Origin: Patellaria atrata CBS 101060
Taxonomy: Eukaryota > Ascomycota > Dothideomycetes > Patellariales > Patellariaceae
Length of the DNA: 64,000 nt
NCBI GenBank assembly: GCA_010093705.1
Contig: MU006098.1
Coordinates: 479,981-543,980, forward strand
Reading direction: 5' to 3'
Positions 44,692-58,000 of the stretch are shown here, in pieces. The number at the start of each line of letters is the position of its first letter. The first letter of the stretch is position 1. The notes below the pieces were generated by a model. It was given only the letters and a program-made list of their open reading frames with translations, did no database searches and had not been told where the DNA came from. The position numbers and the translations under genes are program-made.

Positions 44692-46322
44692 ATGTCCTTC
44701 AAACCATCCCTCCAAGCCGCTGAGGACTTCCTATCCTTCGTAAATGCATCACCGACCCGTATGAGCCTTGAAACCGATATGTAAATCCAGTGTCCTGATT
44801 GATATGCAGCGTTCCATGCCGTTCACTCCGTCAAACAACGCCTAGAATCTCACGGCTTCAAGCAAATTAAGGTGACAGGCTTGTCCCGAATATCATACCC
44901 TTCTAACGCAATTCTCAGGAACGTGATCCGTGGTCCTCTTCCCTCCGACCAGGAGGTAAATACTACCTCACCCGCAATGGCTCGTCCATCGTCGCCTTCG
45001 CCATCGGCAACAAGTGGAAACCGGGTAATCCCATCGGTATGATCGGTGCTCATACCGACTCACCTTGTCTGCGCATCAAGCCCGTGTCGAAGAAGTCAAG
45101 TGATGGATTCCTACAAGTTGGCGTAGAAACGTACGGAGGAGGGTTGTGGCATACCTGGTTCGACCGTGACCTGAGTGTAGCAGGACGGGCAATAGTCAAG
45201 ACCTCCGATGGGGCCTTCGAGTCCAAACTAGTCAAGGTCGACAGACCCATTCTCCGCATACCCTCTCTAGCCGTACATTTGGATCGACAGGTCCCCTTCG
45301 ACTTTAACAAGGAGACCCAACTATATCCCATCACTGGCCTTGTTGCTGCAGAACTGAACCGTCAAGGCAAAACTGGTGAAGACACAAAGGCAGACACCGA
45401 CAAATCAGACCCAGAGAAGTCGGACTCTACATTCTCCCCCATCACGCCCCTATCCGAGCGCCACCACCCCTACATCCTCGAGCTCGTCGCTTCCGAAGCT
45501 GGCGTTTCCCCATCTGACATCGTCGAGTTCGAACTCGTCCTCTACGACACCCAAAAATCCTGCATCGGCGGCTTGAACAACGAACTCATCTTTTCCGCCC
45601 GCCTCGACAACCTCATGATGTCCTACTGCTCCACCGAGGGTTTAATCGCCTCTCTCTCTTCTGACGACTTCCTCGCTTCCGACCCCACAATCCGCCTCAT
45701 AGCCCTCTTCGACCACGAAGAAATCGGCTCCCAAACCGCGCAAGGCGCCGACTCAAACCTCCTCCCCGCAGTCCTCCGCCGCCTCTCCGTCATCCCGGCC
45801 GAGTCCGACTCCGACACATCCTTCGACAAACTCTCCGTCTCCGACGACGCCAGCACAGCCCACGAGCAAACCCTCGCCACCAGTTTCCTCGTCTCGGCTG
45901 ACATGGCGCACTCCGTCCACCCGAACTATCCGGGCAAATACGAATCCCACCACCGTCCCGAGATGAACAAAGGCACCGTCATAAAGATCAACGCCAACGC
46001 CCGCTACGCCACTAACGCCCCTGGCATCGTGCTCCTGCAGGAGGTCGCCAGGCGCGCCAAACCGGCTTCTACTTCTATCGGTGAAAGCGGTGTCCCGCTT
46101 CAGCTTTTTGTCGTGAGGAACGATTCCTCGTGTGGCTCGACTATCGGTCCGATGCTTTCGGCGGCACTGGGCGCGAGGACCCTTGATTTGGGAAATCCGC
46201 AGTTGGCCATGCATAGTATTCGGGAGACGGGCGGGGCGTGGGATGTCGAGCATGCGGTTAATCTGTTCGAGAGCTTTTTTGTGCATTTTGGTGAGGTGGG
46301 GCCGAAAATTGTTATTGATTAG
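44692..46322 (+). CDS. Aspartyl aminopeptidase (M18)
   Basis: Exons 44692-44758, 44810-44871 and 44919-46322 (51- and 47-bp introns) give 510 aa. Family marks are NASPTPFHAV at the start, the zinc-binding GAHTDSPCLR, GLWHTWFDRDL, and IGGLNNELIFSARLDNL with a metal-binding Asp. They are followed by ALFDHEEIGS (catalytic Glu), SADMAHSVHPNYPGKYE, NDSSCGSTIGP and the C-terminal GNPQLAMHSIRE. The enzyme (yeast Ape4 kin) removes N-terminal Asp/Glu as a dodecamer in the cytosol; in yeast it is carried to the vacuole by the Cvt pathway. An insert rich in Asp/Lys (TGEDTKADTDKSDPEKSD) and one with SDSDTSFDKLSVSDD extend surface loops. An in-frame ATG at 44596 would add 32 residues with mitochondrial-presequence character. 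Fungal homologues usually begin at the second ATG, which I chose. Confidence 0.95.
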
Positions 46323-46542
46323 GGGGTTTCCATTTGTGGGGAGGAGTTTGTGGTAAGAAAGAAAAGTTGTGGAGTTGAGGAGTCTGGAAACGAGCTTATA
46401 GATGTCACCGACACGACGGAAAAATAGTATCAATTACCTTATCATATCGAACGATTTAATGATTTAATGAACTCGTCCGTTTCCCGCGTACTGTACATGT
46501 GACTCGGTATCACGCTTTTTGCCTATATTTATCTCTAGTGTT

Positions 46543-46696
46543 GGGATATCTACTCCCTATCTCCCTACTCTGATTATCAAGTCAGTGTTACCACAGATAC
46601 AGCTACCATACAGAAGGTATCCACTGATCCTCTACTTACCCATGAGAGCAGAGGATTCTAGACGGATAGAGAGGAGATAGGGTGGACGGATATCCC
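46543..46696. repeat. Nested imperfect inverted repeats (MITE-like)
   Basis: The outer arms, gggatatct..ccctatctcc (46543-46564) and ggagataggg..gatatccc (46673-46696), are reverse complements except for a few central bases. Inside them a second pair, gatcctct and agaggatt, forms an inner stem at about 46626-46656. The element is about 150 bp and non-coding. It could be a small non-autonomous DNA element or a structured RNA; no target-site duplication is evident. Confidence 0.45.
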
Positions 46697-46739
46697 ACCT
46701 AGAGAGGGAGACCAAAGTACCTTGGCGAAGAGGGGAAGT

Positions 46740-47410
46740 ATTTGAAACGGCAGCTATATCATTGTATTATAGTACAAAATACTATAAAAACGATTCAAAC
46801 TATATAACTAGATCCGTATAAACCGATCTAGTTTCCAAAAATAAGTTATTAGTACGAGATATACCACAGATTTCATTTGAGACGCTTCTTCTTATACCAG
46901 CCGTATCAACACGGTATCTGGACTGTATCTAGGCCATGTTAAAGGCTATATTGGAGGATATAGTCTATACGTATTAATAGTACTACTATAATCACCACCG
47001 TGGCCAAATCGCTTGTATGCCCCACATATATATATACCGTCGCTAAATATCATATTCTATTTGAATCTTCACAATCATATTAGTATTTACACCCGTACGT
47101 AGACTCCGTAAAATATCCCCCCAAACTATCAGCTATACCCTACTAAAACAAGGGAATTTGAGGGTAAATCCTACCGGACGAGACGGACTGGTATATTGAC
47201 ACCGTATTAAAATAGTACTTATATATCGCTACTATATCGATATAGTATCTTAAGGGGGATGCGTGGAAGAAGGAGAAGTAATATAGGAATGGAAGGAGTA
47301 GCCACACTTATCACTTACGGAAAACGAGCTATTAGTAATATTTTATAGAAATAGTTATCGTACTATAAACGCTAGGTAAGACGTGTTAAATAAGATAACT
47401 ATACAGCTAC
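46740..47410. repeat. AT-rich, TA-dinucleotide-rich island
   Basis: The stretch is dense in TA steps (tatatatatacc, tatatcgatatagtatc) and small palindromes such as aactagatc..gatctagtt (46806-46833) and tattatagta..tactataa (about 46767-46788). No open frame of note is present. The look fits DNA decayed by repeat-induced point mutation, which turns CpA into TpA, but no recognisable transposon domain remains, so the origin is open. Confidence 0.5.
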
Positions 47411-49038
47411 CGTTCCCAAGAACCTCTCTTCTTCGCTAAGGTAGAGATGGTGTGATGGATAAGTACCTCAGGTACAGTACCTCTGACGCTGTAGGGATAA
47501 CGTAGGATAGATTGGTAGAATGGGTGAGGAAAGATTGGATGGATGACTTACGAATCAACTGAACCCCCAACTCCCAAATCACGCCCTTTCCAGACCCGAG
47601 TTGACCTCCACTTGGACGCCAGCATCATAGCGGGAAAAAGCATTCGACATTCCCGACTTGGTTCTTGGGATGCGGGTGCGTGAGACACGTAGGATACGGA
47701 TAGGGTGACGATGACGGTGACGAGCGTACTAGCGATAGCGGGAGAGGGAGAGGGAAGGCTTAGAAGGGGGGAGAGGGGGTTGGAGTACTATACGTGATCG
47801 TACCTTAAGCAAAGCAGCGTGATGAGACTAATTGTTGTGGGGTAGGATGCTTGAAACGGGATACTAAAAGGCAAAGAAGAGGGGAGGGGATAGGATAGAG
47901 TCGAGATTCGGGGGTAGAGGGATAGAAAAAGGGAGAAGGGGAAGAATTCATCATAAAGGTTAGGTGAATACCAGCGTATGGTAATACTCAACCACCGGGT
48001 CGGTAGGGACGGCATTAGGGGATGAAAGGGCATCTTCCTCCTCCCATCTCCTAATCTAATATCGAGAACTCCCCGTAGAATTTTTAAATCAACCAACTCG
48101 CTCGCTCCACAGGACACAGGAAGATCACCACATCCAGACCAATGGAGGACAGCCATAATCAGAGTTCATTTCTACTACCCGCTCTCGCATAGCTGACAAA
48201 ATACCACGGTGACCCCTTGGCACTACCGATACTGTTCCACACAGGCCCACGACAAGGGAGGGAAAGGGATAAAGACTCATAGGAAGGAAAAGGAAATAAG
48301 AGGCCTAGAAAAACACTTTCCACCACCGCTACTGCATCATACACACGCTGATAATCTCGCACCCCATGACTGTTGCCAGAGCTGAGAAAAGAAACAAACC
48401 GTTCGGATTAGATAAGACAAGACAAAGCAGTAAAAACTATAATTCACGGGTACGGATGTTTGTCATTCAGGCACCTGCATAAAAGAACACAAGAGAGAGT
48501 GGCCAGTTCTGACACTCAACACATCCATTCGTCTCCTCGCATGATCAGCCGGTTTGAAAAGGAGTGAAAGGCAAGGTAGAAAAGGTTAAAGGAAAATTGA
48601 AACTGAAAGCTTGATCTTCTGCTGCAGCAAAATCCCATCTGAGTTTTAAGAGGCATAAGGGAGTAATCCATGTTGATTCAAGTATTAGTGTTATGGAAAA
48701 AGCGTAATACTCGAGAAAGAAAGTATGCCCTTTGCCCTCTGGTCCACACCTCGGATCGACAATGGAAGATCCTTCCTCGAGGTCGAGTAAGAATTTCGTG
48801 ATTAGGTCGTTTCGGGATCGAGATGGGATAACCGCAACAAAACAAGCCCATCGCCAAGTTTACAATATTTCTACCGAGGATAACGCTGGAGGAACGTATG
48901 TGATGTATGTTGTTTCGCAAGGTCATATCGAGGAGTGAATCGATCGTTTGCTGATGTCGAGTCGCCGGAAGACGTCGCTTATCTGCGTCCGAACCTGCTA
49001 CTGGATGTTCGTAATTGATCACTAATATATGGCGAAAG

Positions 49039-50199
<1,161 letters not shown>

Positions 50200-52479
50200 G
50201 GTGGGCGAGCGCGTTTCGCAAGGTAGTGTTTTTGATGATGAGGAGCGGCGGGGTAGACACTCGGGTTGTCGGCCTCGTATGAATCAGAGAGGGCGTGAAT
50301 GACTGGTAATTGCTTCAACGTTAGCACTGGCGATGTGGCAGCAGACCTATCCGCACTGTCACGGGAGCTCTGATGGGGTCGAGGAGAGTTTGAGGGGCAT
50401 AATATTCGAGGTACTTACGTATTTGCCTAGACCTAGCACCTTCTTCTCCCCCGCAAATTCTCTTTCTTGATCGGTCTTTGTGCGATATGGACAATTCGGA
50501 TGGACTATCCTATTCGAAATGAGCTCCAAGTGAGTCTAAAAGGTGCCTTTTGGCTGTCCTGGGATCACGCGACGTCTAGCGAGAGTAATGGCACTTGCAA
50601 TGCTTAAAATGCTTTCCGGCGACTAAAGCGATGTGTGTCTGTAATGATCTCGCTGCACGAACCAGTATCGTCAGCTTTCCGTTGAGGTGGTTGTGGTTCG
50701 AGGTTGTGCCTAAAGAGAAAGCCTCGACAAAGTGGGACTTTCACCGCCGCAGCCAAGAAATTGACGGTGCAGCTTGATATAGGCGCCGGGAAGGCAAGCG
50801 ATAGAGCGTCGACGCGATGTAGAGGAGGAGAGCGAACGGGATACCTTGGTCAAGAGGTTTTGTTGGTGTCGGAGGATGTTGTTCAGGTGAAAGTGGTGAG
50901 ATGAGGCAATGCCGTGAGGATGTTTCACGTTCTGCTCTTTTGGGAAGTTTTGCGATGAGAGGCAGGAATGCTTTTGGCCCCCGCAAATTTTATCGCGTGG
51001 CCTTCAAAAATAGGAGCGAGTTTGTGTTTCTGACGGTGTGGATGATGGATGCAATAGCAGGACTGAGTGATGGATGTAAGCAGGAAAGGATTTTCGGAAA
51101 TTGGGGAGAGACGATGTGAGGTTTGCTTTGGGTTATTATTGGGAGTGGAGGAGTCGTGAAAAGACGTTCTTAGGCCTTGGAGGTTTTTAGTGGGTTGAAA
51201 GTTCTCCTTGCCTGTGGTTTCGTAAGGTGACAAATGGGGCTTCGTTTCAGTAGAGCTTACCAGTATTAGCGGCAAAAATCAGGGCTATTCGCGGTCTAGT
51301 GCCCCTTCAGTTCCCTTGTACGCCCAACGCCCAGGGGTGTTATGGAATATCAACCACCAAAAACCTAATAATATCACTTGTACACACTTTCCACTTACTG
51401 TACATTTATAAGTGGAAATATCTCCCGCACTCACTATTTAAGAATCGATCTACTCATTTTCCCCCGATATATATGGCTTGACATGCATGTATATCCCTCC
51501 TCCCCTTCTCCCCCCTTCTTTCTCCTAGCTTGCCACAAGACATCAAACACGCGATATCTACCTTCCAGACGCTTCTCTGCGCATTCGTGCATTTGTAACT
51601 CGACGTTCAAAAGACACAGGCGCTTCATACTTCGATGTACGGTATCTTAGATCTAGATGGAATGGCCCTTGACAACACGGCACGCTCCGTCATTGTGACA
51701 CCATAAGTAATATGCCTCCAAGACCCGTTGATGCACTCTTGTTACTTTTACCAAGAGAGACGCGTGTATCAACAGGCATACTACACATCGGGAAGGGAAC
51801 TGCAATGCTCGATCGGATAACATAGGGAGCCCGCCAACTCAATTAACGCAACCTATGCAAACCCACCATCACATGCACAAAATACAGCGCAAAGTTATTC
51901 AAGTATCAATAGAATATGAGTTCCTTGTCTTCCCCGTGGATAAGACAAAAATGCTATCAAACGACCATCCCAAAAAGCTCGCTTTCTATGATCCCTCACC
52001 TACAGAGCGTCAAAGAATAAGAATACCAGGAAATTCCTCCCCTACCGCAATAACAGAATAGCCAGTAATCTATACTTTTACAAGCGTCATGACTTGAAAA
52101 CTTCTCATCTGACAATAAGCGGCAGAATATGGCATAGCCAGATGCAAAACAGGGTAGAGAAAATAAAGGTCCAAGCAAAGCTTAGGGGAAAAGTTTGGGT
52201 ATGAAATACAATCAACAGGATACCACCCGGAGGTATCCTTTCGAACGCCAGACGCCGCTAAGATGATATCTTACACTGATCATGTTCTTATCCATTCCAA
52301 AAAGATGCTCTGTGGTTCGTAAACTCTGTTTCGTGAGAAGAGAGAAATGCAAGATATTTTGTGGTCATCACCTCAATTACTCCGGAAAAGGGTGACTTTG
52401 GTGTCGGAATATTTCGAGGGTGATGTTTATGATTCCACAGAGAAGTAATGGGTAAGAATAGTCGAAGATCCCTAATTCC
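50200..52479. other. Intergenic, no gene seen
   Basis: This 2.3-kb stretch is upstream of GLC7 and downstream of the LRR gene. Several minus and plus frames of 60-116 codons overlap each other without family matches. It should contain the GLC7 promoter and the LRR gene 3' UTR. Confidence 0.45.
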
Positions 52480-55005
52480 TCAACCCAGAGACCGTCCTAC
52501 AGATATGATCCCTTGACTGGACGCCCTCGTGCTATTTGCGGGTGGCACAATTGATTGTGCCGGGTTTGCATCGTCTGCTCGATTCGAATCTCGAGGTTCC
52601 TCCCATGTTTCATCACCCAAAGCGCTCAACCAGCCATTACCTAAGTCACTTCGAAGAGCTTGTATCTTCTTTCTATAAGTGTCACTATTGACATTAACAT
52701 CCTGTGGAGACGCCGTAGAAGCGTTCGGAGCTGAAGTTTCGTCAACTTCACGGTTTGGGACACCAGATGTTGTTGCCGGGCCATCCGGTACTATAGACGG
52801 GCGATCTTGTGTAGGGAAAGACTGTTTCCGTGTAGGTGTAGCGTCGGGACTACCACCATATGTACTATCATCACTAATAGCAGGATGTGGTTGGATAGGC
52901 GGTAATTGTGGTACTAAGTATGTCGGTGGTGGGGTTTCAGCTTGCGAGAGTTCAACAATTCTCCGTTTCGGACCTTTCTTGCGCCTCTGGGAAAGACCTC
53001 CGGGATCGATTCCCCTACGATAATGTGATGCATCCTGGTTCACGGTGGACAAATGATCGGCTTGTAATGCTCGAGTAACAGCGGTGATAGGCTCTGGCGG
53101 GTTGGAAACATCATCTTCTGGAGGTGGTCTCATAACTGGCACGTTGACGGGTTCTGGAACGCGATCGACGAGCTGTTTCCGCTCAGCATACGCAGGACCT
53201 GTCGTATCGATTATTATATCATTCGCATGGCCGGGTGTTGAACGAAAAAGATTGAATATCGTGACTCTATAATTCGGATGAGTTTTCACAAATGGATTTT
53301 TGGTAACAAAGATCTCTGAGATCTCAGGGATACCTGTCAGCCGTGCAATTTCTGAAGGGTCAGCGATCTTGTTGTCTCTAAGGTCCAATCGTTCAAGAGA
53401 AAAGAGCCTTTGTATGCCTGCAATAGATATCAAGCGATTGGACCTGAGATTCAATGTAGTGATGGCAGGGAGCGGATTTCTTCCAAGCGAATGGAGAGAT
53501 TCAATCATGCAGTTTGACAAGTTCAAAGCCCTCAGAGAGACTAGAGTCGCCAAACTATCCGGTATCTCAGCGAAATGATTAGATGATAGATCAAGCGAAT
53601 GCAATGTATTTACGAGTGGGCTCAAGCTTGACGCGGATATAGATGTGAGGCCATTGTCTGCTAGACTCAGATGGCGTAAAAATCGCCATTTGGTGGATGG
53701 GACGAGACCTAAGGAGAGGAGATTTGAGGAGCTGCCTCTGGGAGTATTGGATTTGACACTAGAGCCGGAACTACCAGACGAGCGCCTAAGTTGGGAGGCA
53801 CTACCTCTTCCATGACTATGAGCGGATCCATGCCGCGAACTGGATGGCCGTGAAGGCGAACTACTCCTGTGTCGCATCTTATTGGATTTTGAGTTTAGGG
53901 AATTATTTCTCAACAACATTGCAGACTGTGGACTACCCACTGAGCCTCGTCGATCCGCGATGGTTGGTGAGTCTGGATAAGATTCAGATCTGGCCAATTC
54001 GACCTGTTTGGGGGTCGGGCTTGCAGCTGGCCAAGGGATCACTGGAGACGCTTGTCCTTTTGCTGATCGTCTCCTTCTTTTGTCCATGTCATCTAAAACG
54101 ACATTGATCAATATATCTGCAGGATCATCAACACCGGCCCGCTTTACGGTTAGACTTCGAAGACCCTCTGCTAAGACATCCCAACCAAAGAATTGGCGAA
54201 AATCGACATCATAGATTTCGAGGGCACTTAGATTTTTAAACACGAATAGCGGCACTGCCGTATCAAATGGGAATTCTTCGTAACCAGCGATAAGACGTGC
54301 TTTGTGATCAGGAGCAAGTCGTAGACAGGGGATTTTGGTGAAAGCGGAATAGAGATACCTTAAGTCTTCCTTGATGGCAGCCTTTTGCTTTTCTGTTTTG
54401 GTGGTAGAATTGGAAGAAAGACCAAAACTGGACCAGAGAGATGTCATTCCAGACATGACACTTCTGATACTTGAAATAGAATGTATAGAATCCCTGTCGG
54501 AATTTCGGCTCTTGTTACGCTGTGCACTGCTAAGGAAAGACACGTAGTTCGTGACGGCTGTATCGGAATGGATATTTTCAAGTCGCACATTCATAGGTCC
54601 AACTTGAACTGCGAGTTCTTCAAACCTGGAGAGAAGGTAGAAGAGGTGGTGCGGGGTCAAGGTAAGCTTTTGGGGCTTGATATTTTGGGAGGTAAAACTG
54701 AGGTACGGTAACGACAAGGCTGCTGCGAACGTACTTGAGCTGGAGATGGTGGTGCTCGAAGCAGAGGGAGAGCTTCCACTGATCGTTGGACTTGAGGCGC
54801 CATTATTCTGTTTGGAGTTCTGCCGTTGGAGTTGTAACGCATTTGCGAGCGCTTTCTCGTGCGTTCGTACGAAGTATGCAAGGTTCTATATGAGTAAACG
54901 ATTAGTTACATTGTTTCTTGAAGAAGAACCAGGCTGGATGGTGGAGCAAGAAGACTGATTCTTAGAATATACCTTTATGAACGCTTGCCCGTCCTCCGTG
55001 TCCAT
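52480..55005 (-). CDS. Leucine-rich-repeat protein, unknown function
   Basis: Exons 54973-55005 and 52480-54885 (87-bp intron) give 812 aa from ATG 55005; an in-frame ATG at 55020 would add MVLGA. The first exon MDTEDGQAFIK continues NLAYFVRTHEKALANALQLQ, a helix typical of a small fungal family of LRR proteins. An N-terminal folded part includes LFYLLSRFEELAVQVGPMNV and FPFDTAVPLFVFKNLSALEI. A Ser/Arg-rich linker leads to about six LRRs near residues 410-540 (LRHLSLADNGLTSI, LHSLDLSSNHFAEIP, LRALNLSNCMIESL, ITTLNLRSNRLISI, LERLDLRDNKIADP). A PH-like NPFVKTHPNYRVTIFNLF segment follows, then a disordered Pro-rich C-terminus. It is probably a scaffold protein. No catalytic motif or membrane segment is visible. 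Confidence 0.88.
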
Positions 55006-58000
55006 GGCTCCTAGAACCATGACAATGTTTACTGCACTGACATTCCGGGCCACCCGGATAGTGTGTAAGTTTTCTAACGGTTAAGGCAGGTTGAAGGAAG
55101 AGGTGGAAGGGAGGTATGCTGTATGAAGGTGTACGCTCGGGCCGCTGGTGTGGTGTATAAGGCTTCTGAGACAACGTCCACACGCGGATATCCCCAATGA
55201 CTATTTCAGAACAAGTGCTGAGCAAAGCAAGTTAGTCATGATGATTGCGTAGAGTCTTTACCATTATAGAACTTCATACCTTGAATTGAGAGTTATACGC
55301 TTATACTTGTAGTAAATTGAAGCACCTGAGAAAAAAAAGAGATTGTGGGGTGAGCAAAGGGGAATTGTAGCAAAAAAGACGTCTGAGGTGCTCTCGCAAA
55401 TAAGACCAATAGATAGGCAAATTTTGAGGGACGGGCAGCGGATGCAGGCTGCAAGCGCCTCACGAATAGGTGTTGACGTTCCAGACACTGGAAGAGGCCG
55501 CAACCCACTAATTCTAAGCGCAAGAGCTGAACTGTTGCCGCTTTGTTTCCAATCAAATGCCAAATGGAATATAAGAAGTAGGGGAACGAAGCAGGTAAAA
55601 GATTCAGTTGTAAGCTTCCACGGAAAAAATCGAGGAGGTTAGGGAAATAGAAGAGTGGTTGATGATCCCCGCCAGAGTTGACGGACGTCGCGGACGGGGC
55701 ACAACGGCGTTGTTCGCGGAGGGGCTCAAAAACTTCCTTTTCAGTGAGGGTTATAGAACTGGAATAGACACTAAACGATGCAGAATGCCCCTTGGGTGCC
55801 TTGTCTTCCCGCTTGGAGAGTAAAGGTAAGTTTTAGCTTTTACTGCAGTTACAGTAACGTGTAAAACAAGTGTGATCTCCTAATGGTACGTTTCCCCAAG
55901 CGACAAGCGACGAGATACGATCCTCACAGATAACCTGCAGCACCACCTGATATAAAGGTAGGTCGGCAAAGAGGCAAAAGGGGAGGTAGGGGGGGGTTGT
56001 ATTGATGTAGACATACAGCAGGTATGATTAATGCAAAACCAAGTCTACCCCGTGTGAGAGGGAGGTGTGTTCTGGTGATCAACTTGAGTCGGAGGAAAGT
56101 CTTGAGTATGCATCCTCTACATCCTCTACATCCTCTTACATCCTCACCAACCCTCACCCCCTCCCCACTCCCCTCGAGTTTTTGATAACTTGCAGTCGTA
56201 CTTATCCAATCACAGCGTCGAGAAGCTCCCGCCCATTCTTGCGGCGCTATGCTTCGCATGCATCAGTTTGTTTTAGCGTAGAGCAAGCTACTCCCAACTT
56301 CAACTCCAAACACTCTCATATACTGTGCTGTCATACAGATCTTCCTCCCGACCGTCATCGACACTTGAACCTCCACTCGGCTCGCTCGGCGGGGAGAACT
56401 CCTTCACATATGGATTGACAATAATCATCTTCTCATTTCGTCCTTCTCCTCTTTTCAACAACGACACTTCTTCTTTTTGCATAATCCATTATTCAAAACG
56501 GGCTTCCAACTCAGCTTTCTCACCGCTAAGCGTTTCGACATCTCATGTATATGGATGGCTATCTCAAGCAGACCAAGAACATACCCTATCCTTGCCGCAT
56601 TCCGTTCAGAGTAAGCCAAACCATCTCTGGTGTAGCCTTAGCTCATGCATGAGGTTTCTGCTTGTCTTCGCCCTCTGGCCGTCATCTCAAACCCACATCA
56701 ATCAGGGGGACCGTGGGCCAATAATGCTTCCAAACATATTCCACATAGATCATCATGGAAGTCCTGTAGCTCGAGTGAATTTACACGAAGGAAGCAAGGG
56801 ACGCGAGGAGCCGAGGACGTTTTAAGAATGACTTATCTAAGACACCACTGAGTAGTGATTGACGTTACTGACCCATTCCGTCAGTGGAGATTACTGAATG
56901 AGGACGAGGCCACTGTCATGCTTATAACTTCTTCAGACCATACCGTTACACAGACGCGCTCTCATGTCTCTCCGCAAAATTATCACATGGGGGCGCACGG
57001 ACCTTGTCCATGATAGTGGAACGCGCGATGAGAATACTGCGAAGAGAAAGACCCTGAGGCGGATGAGGTTGCCGGGATACAAGAGATGGCGTTAATCTCA
57101 TGCCTCGAAAAGATCTAAGCGACGGCCTTATCATCCGTAAGAATTGCTCTTGCAAAAATAATGTTTCTCCTACGCCTCCCACATCTCACAAACTCAAACT
57201 CTATCTGGATGTTACTTTGAACAGATCTCACACCTTAGATTAATAGGCTCTATATGCCGCATGATCTATAATGTGGGGTGCGGCTACCGCGCTGGTACTC
57301 AACTTTCCCGGTCCCTTTGTTTATCATGTCCCGTTTCACTCCCCTGTGCAGCACTTACTACTATTCTCTAGGACCATCACTCTCCTTGGGGCGAATAATA
57401 ATGGATTGTCCCACCGTGATGGAACCCCAGCGAGCTCTTTCGGGCGCTGACGGGGCACGATTCGTTCCCCTTCACACTTCAGCTGCGTAATGACATAATT
57501 CGGTCTCTGCACAGTTAGTGTGAACTCCGGTGCGGATTGAACTGTGATTCAACTATCAAGACACAAATTATGATACTCAATGGGTTTCTCGTCGTCTTCA
57601 GTATCTTCCACTTTCCACTCCGAAATATCAGTTTTACACACTAGACTTAGGAAATGGGGCATTTTATTCCGGCGGAAACTTGCCGCGCTTCGTTCCATCC
57701 CACTTTCCTCTTTGGCATTAGGCTCACGTTGATCCGAAATGCGGATCAGTTGGTTTTTAGTTCTAACCGAAGTCGCTAGTTCTAACCCTAACCCTGTTCA
57801 ACCTCACCCTAACTTGAACTCGAGATAGTATTAGCTTATGACGATACCCCATTCTCGCTATCGTAAACGAAAGCTTGATCACTATCCGGCTATCCGGTCC
57901 TATATCAAATTCACTTCCGCCAGCCAGTAGAGCTGAACCTTTCGTCAACATCGCCTCAGGGAAAGGGCGAAGCATAACTTGATTTTCCCTTCGCCAACAG

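Larger units (their letters stand above)
46323..49038. other. Intergenic stretch with AT-rich palindromic island
   Basis: These 2.7 kb hold no supported gene between the aminopeptidase and GLC7. The left half (about 46.5-47.4 kb) is AT-rich with nested inverted repeats, listed separately. The right half is purine/pyrimidine-skewed (gggagagggagagggaagg at about 47.74 kb). The minus frames at 47.8-48.4 kb have no family. Confidence 0.5.

Noticed and set aside
55264-55563. 99-codon minus frame before the LRR gene
   Set aside because: It overlaps a T-rich stretch ending in TTTTTCTCAG and fits a 5' leader intron better than a gene.
56325-56825. 166-codon plus-strand frame
   Set aside because: No family, mixed Ser/His/Pro composition, no start context and no splice support. 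It looks like chance.
57782-57813. Telomere-like ctaaccctaaccct
   Set aside because: Only two and a half units, one of them followed by diverged sequence. It is too short to claim an interstitial telomere.
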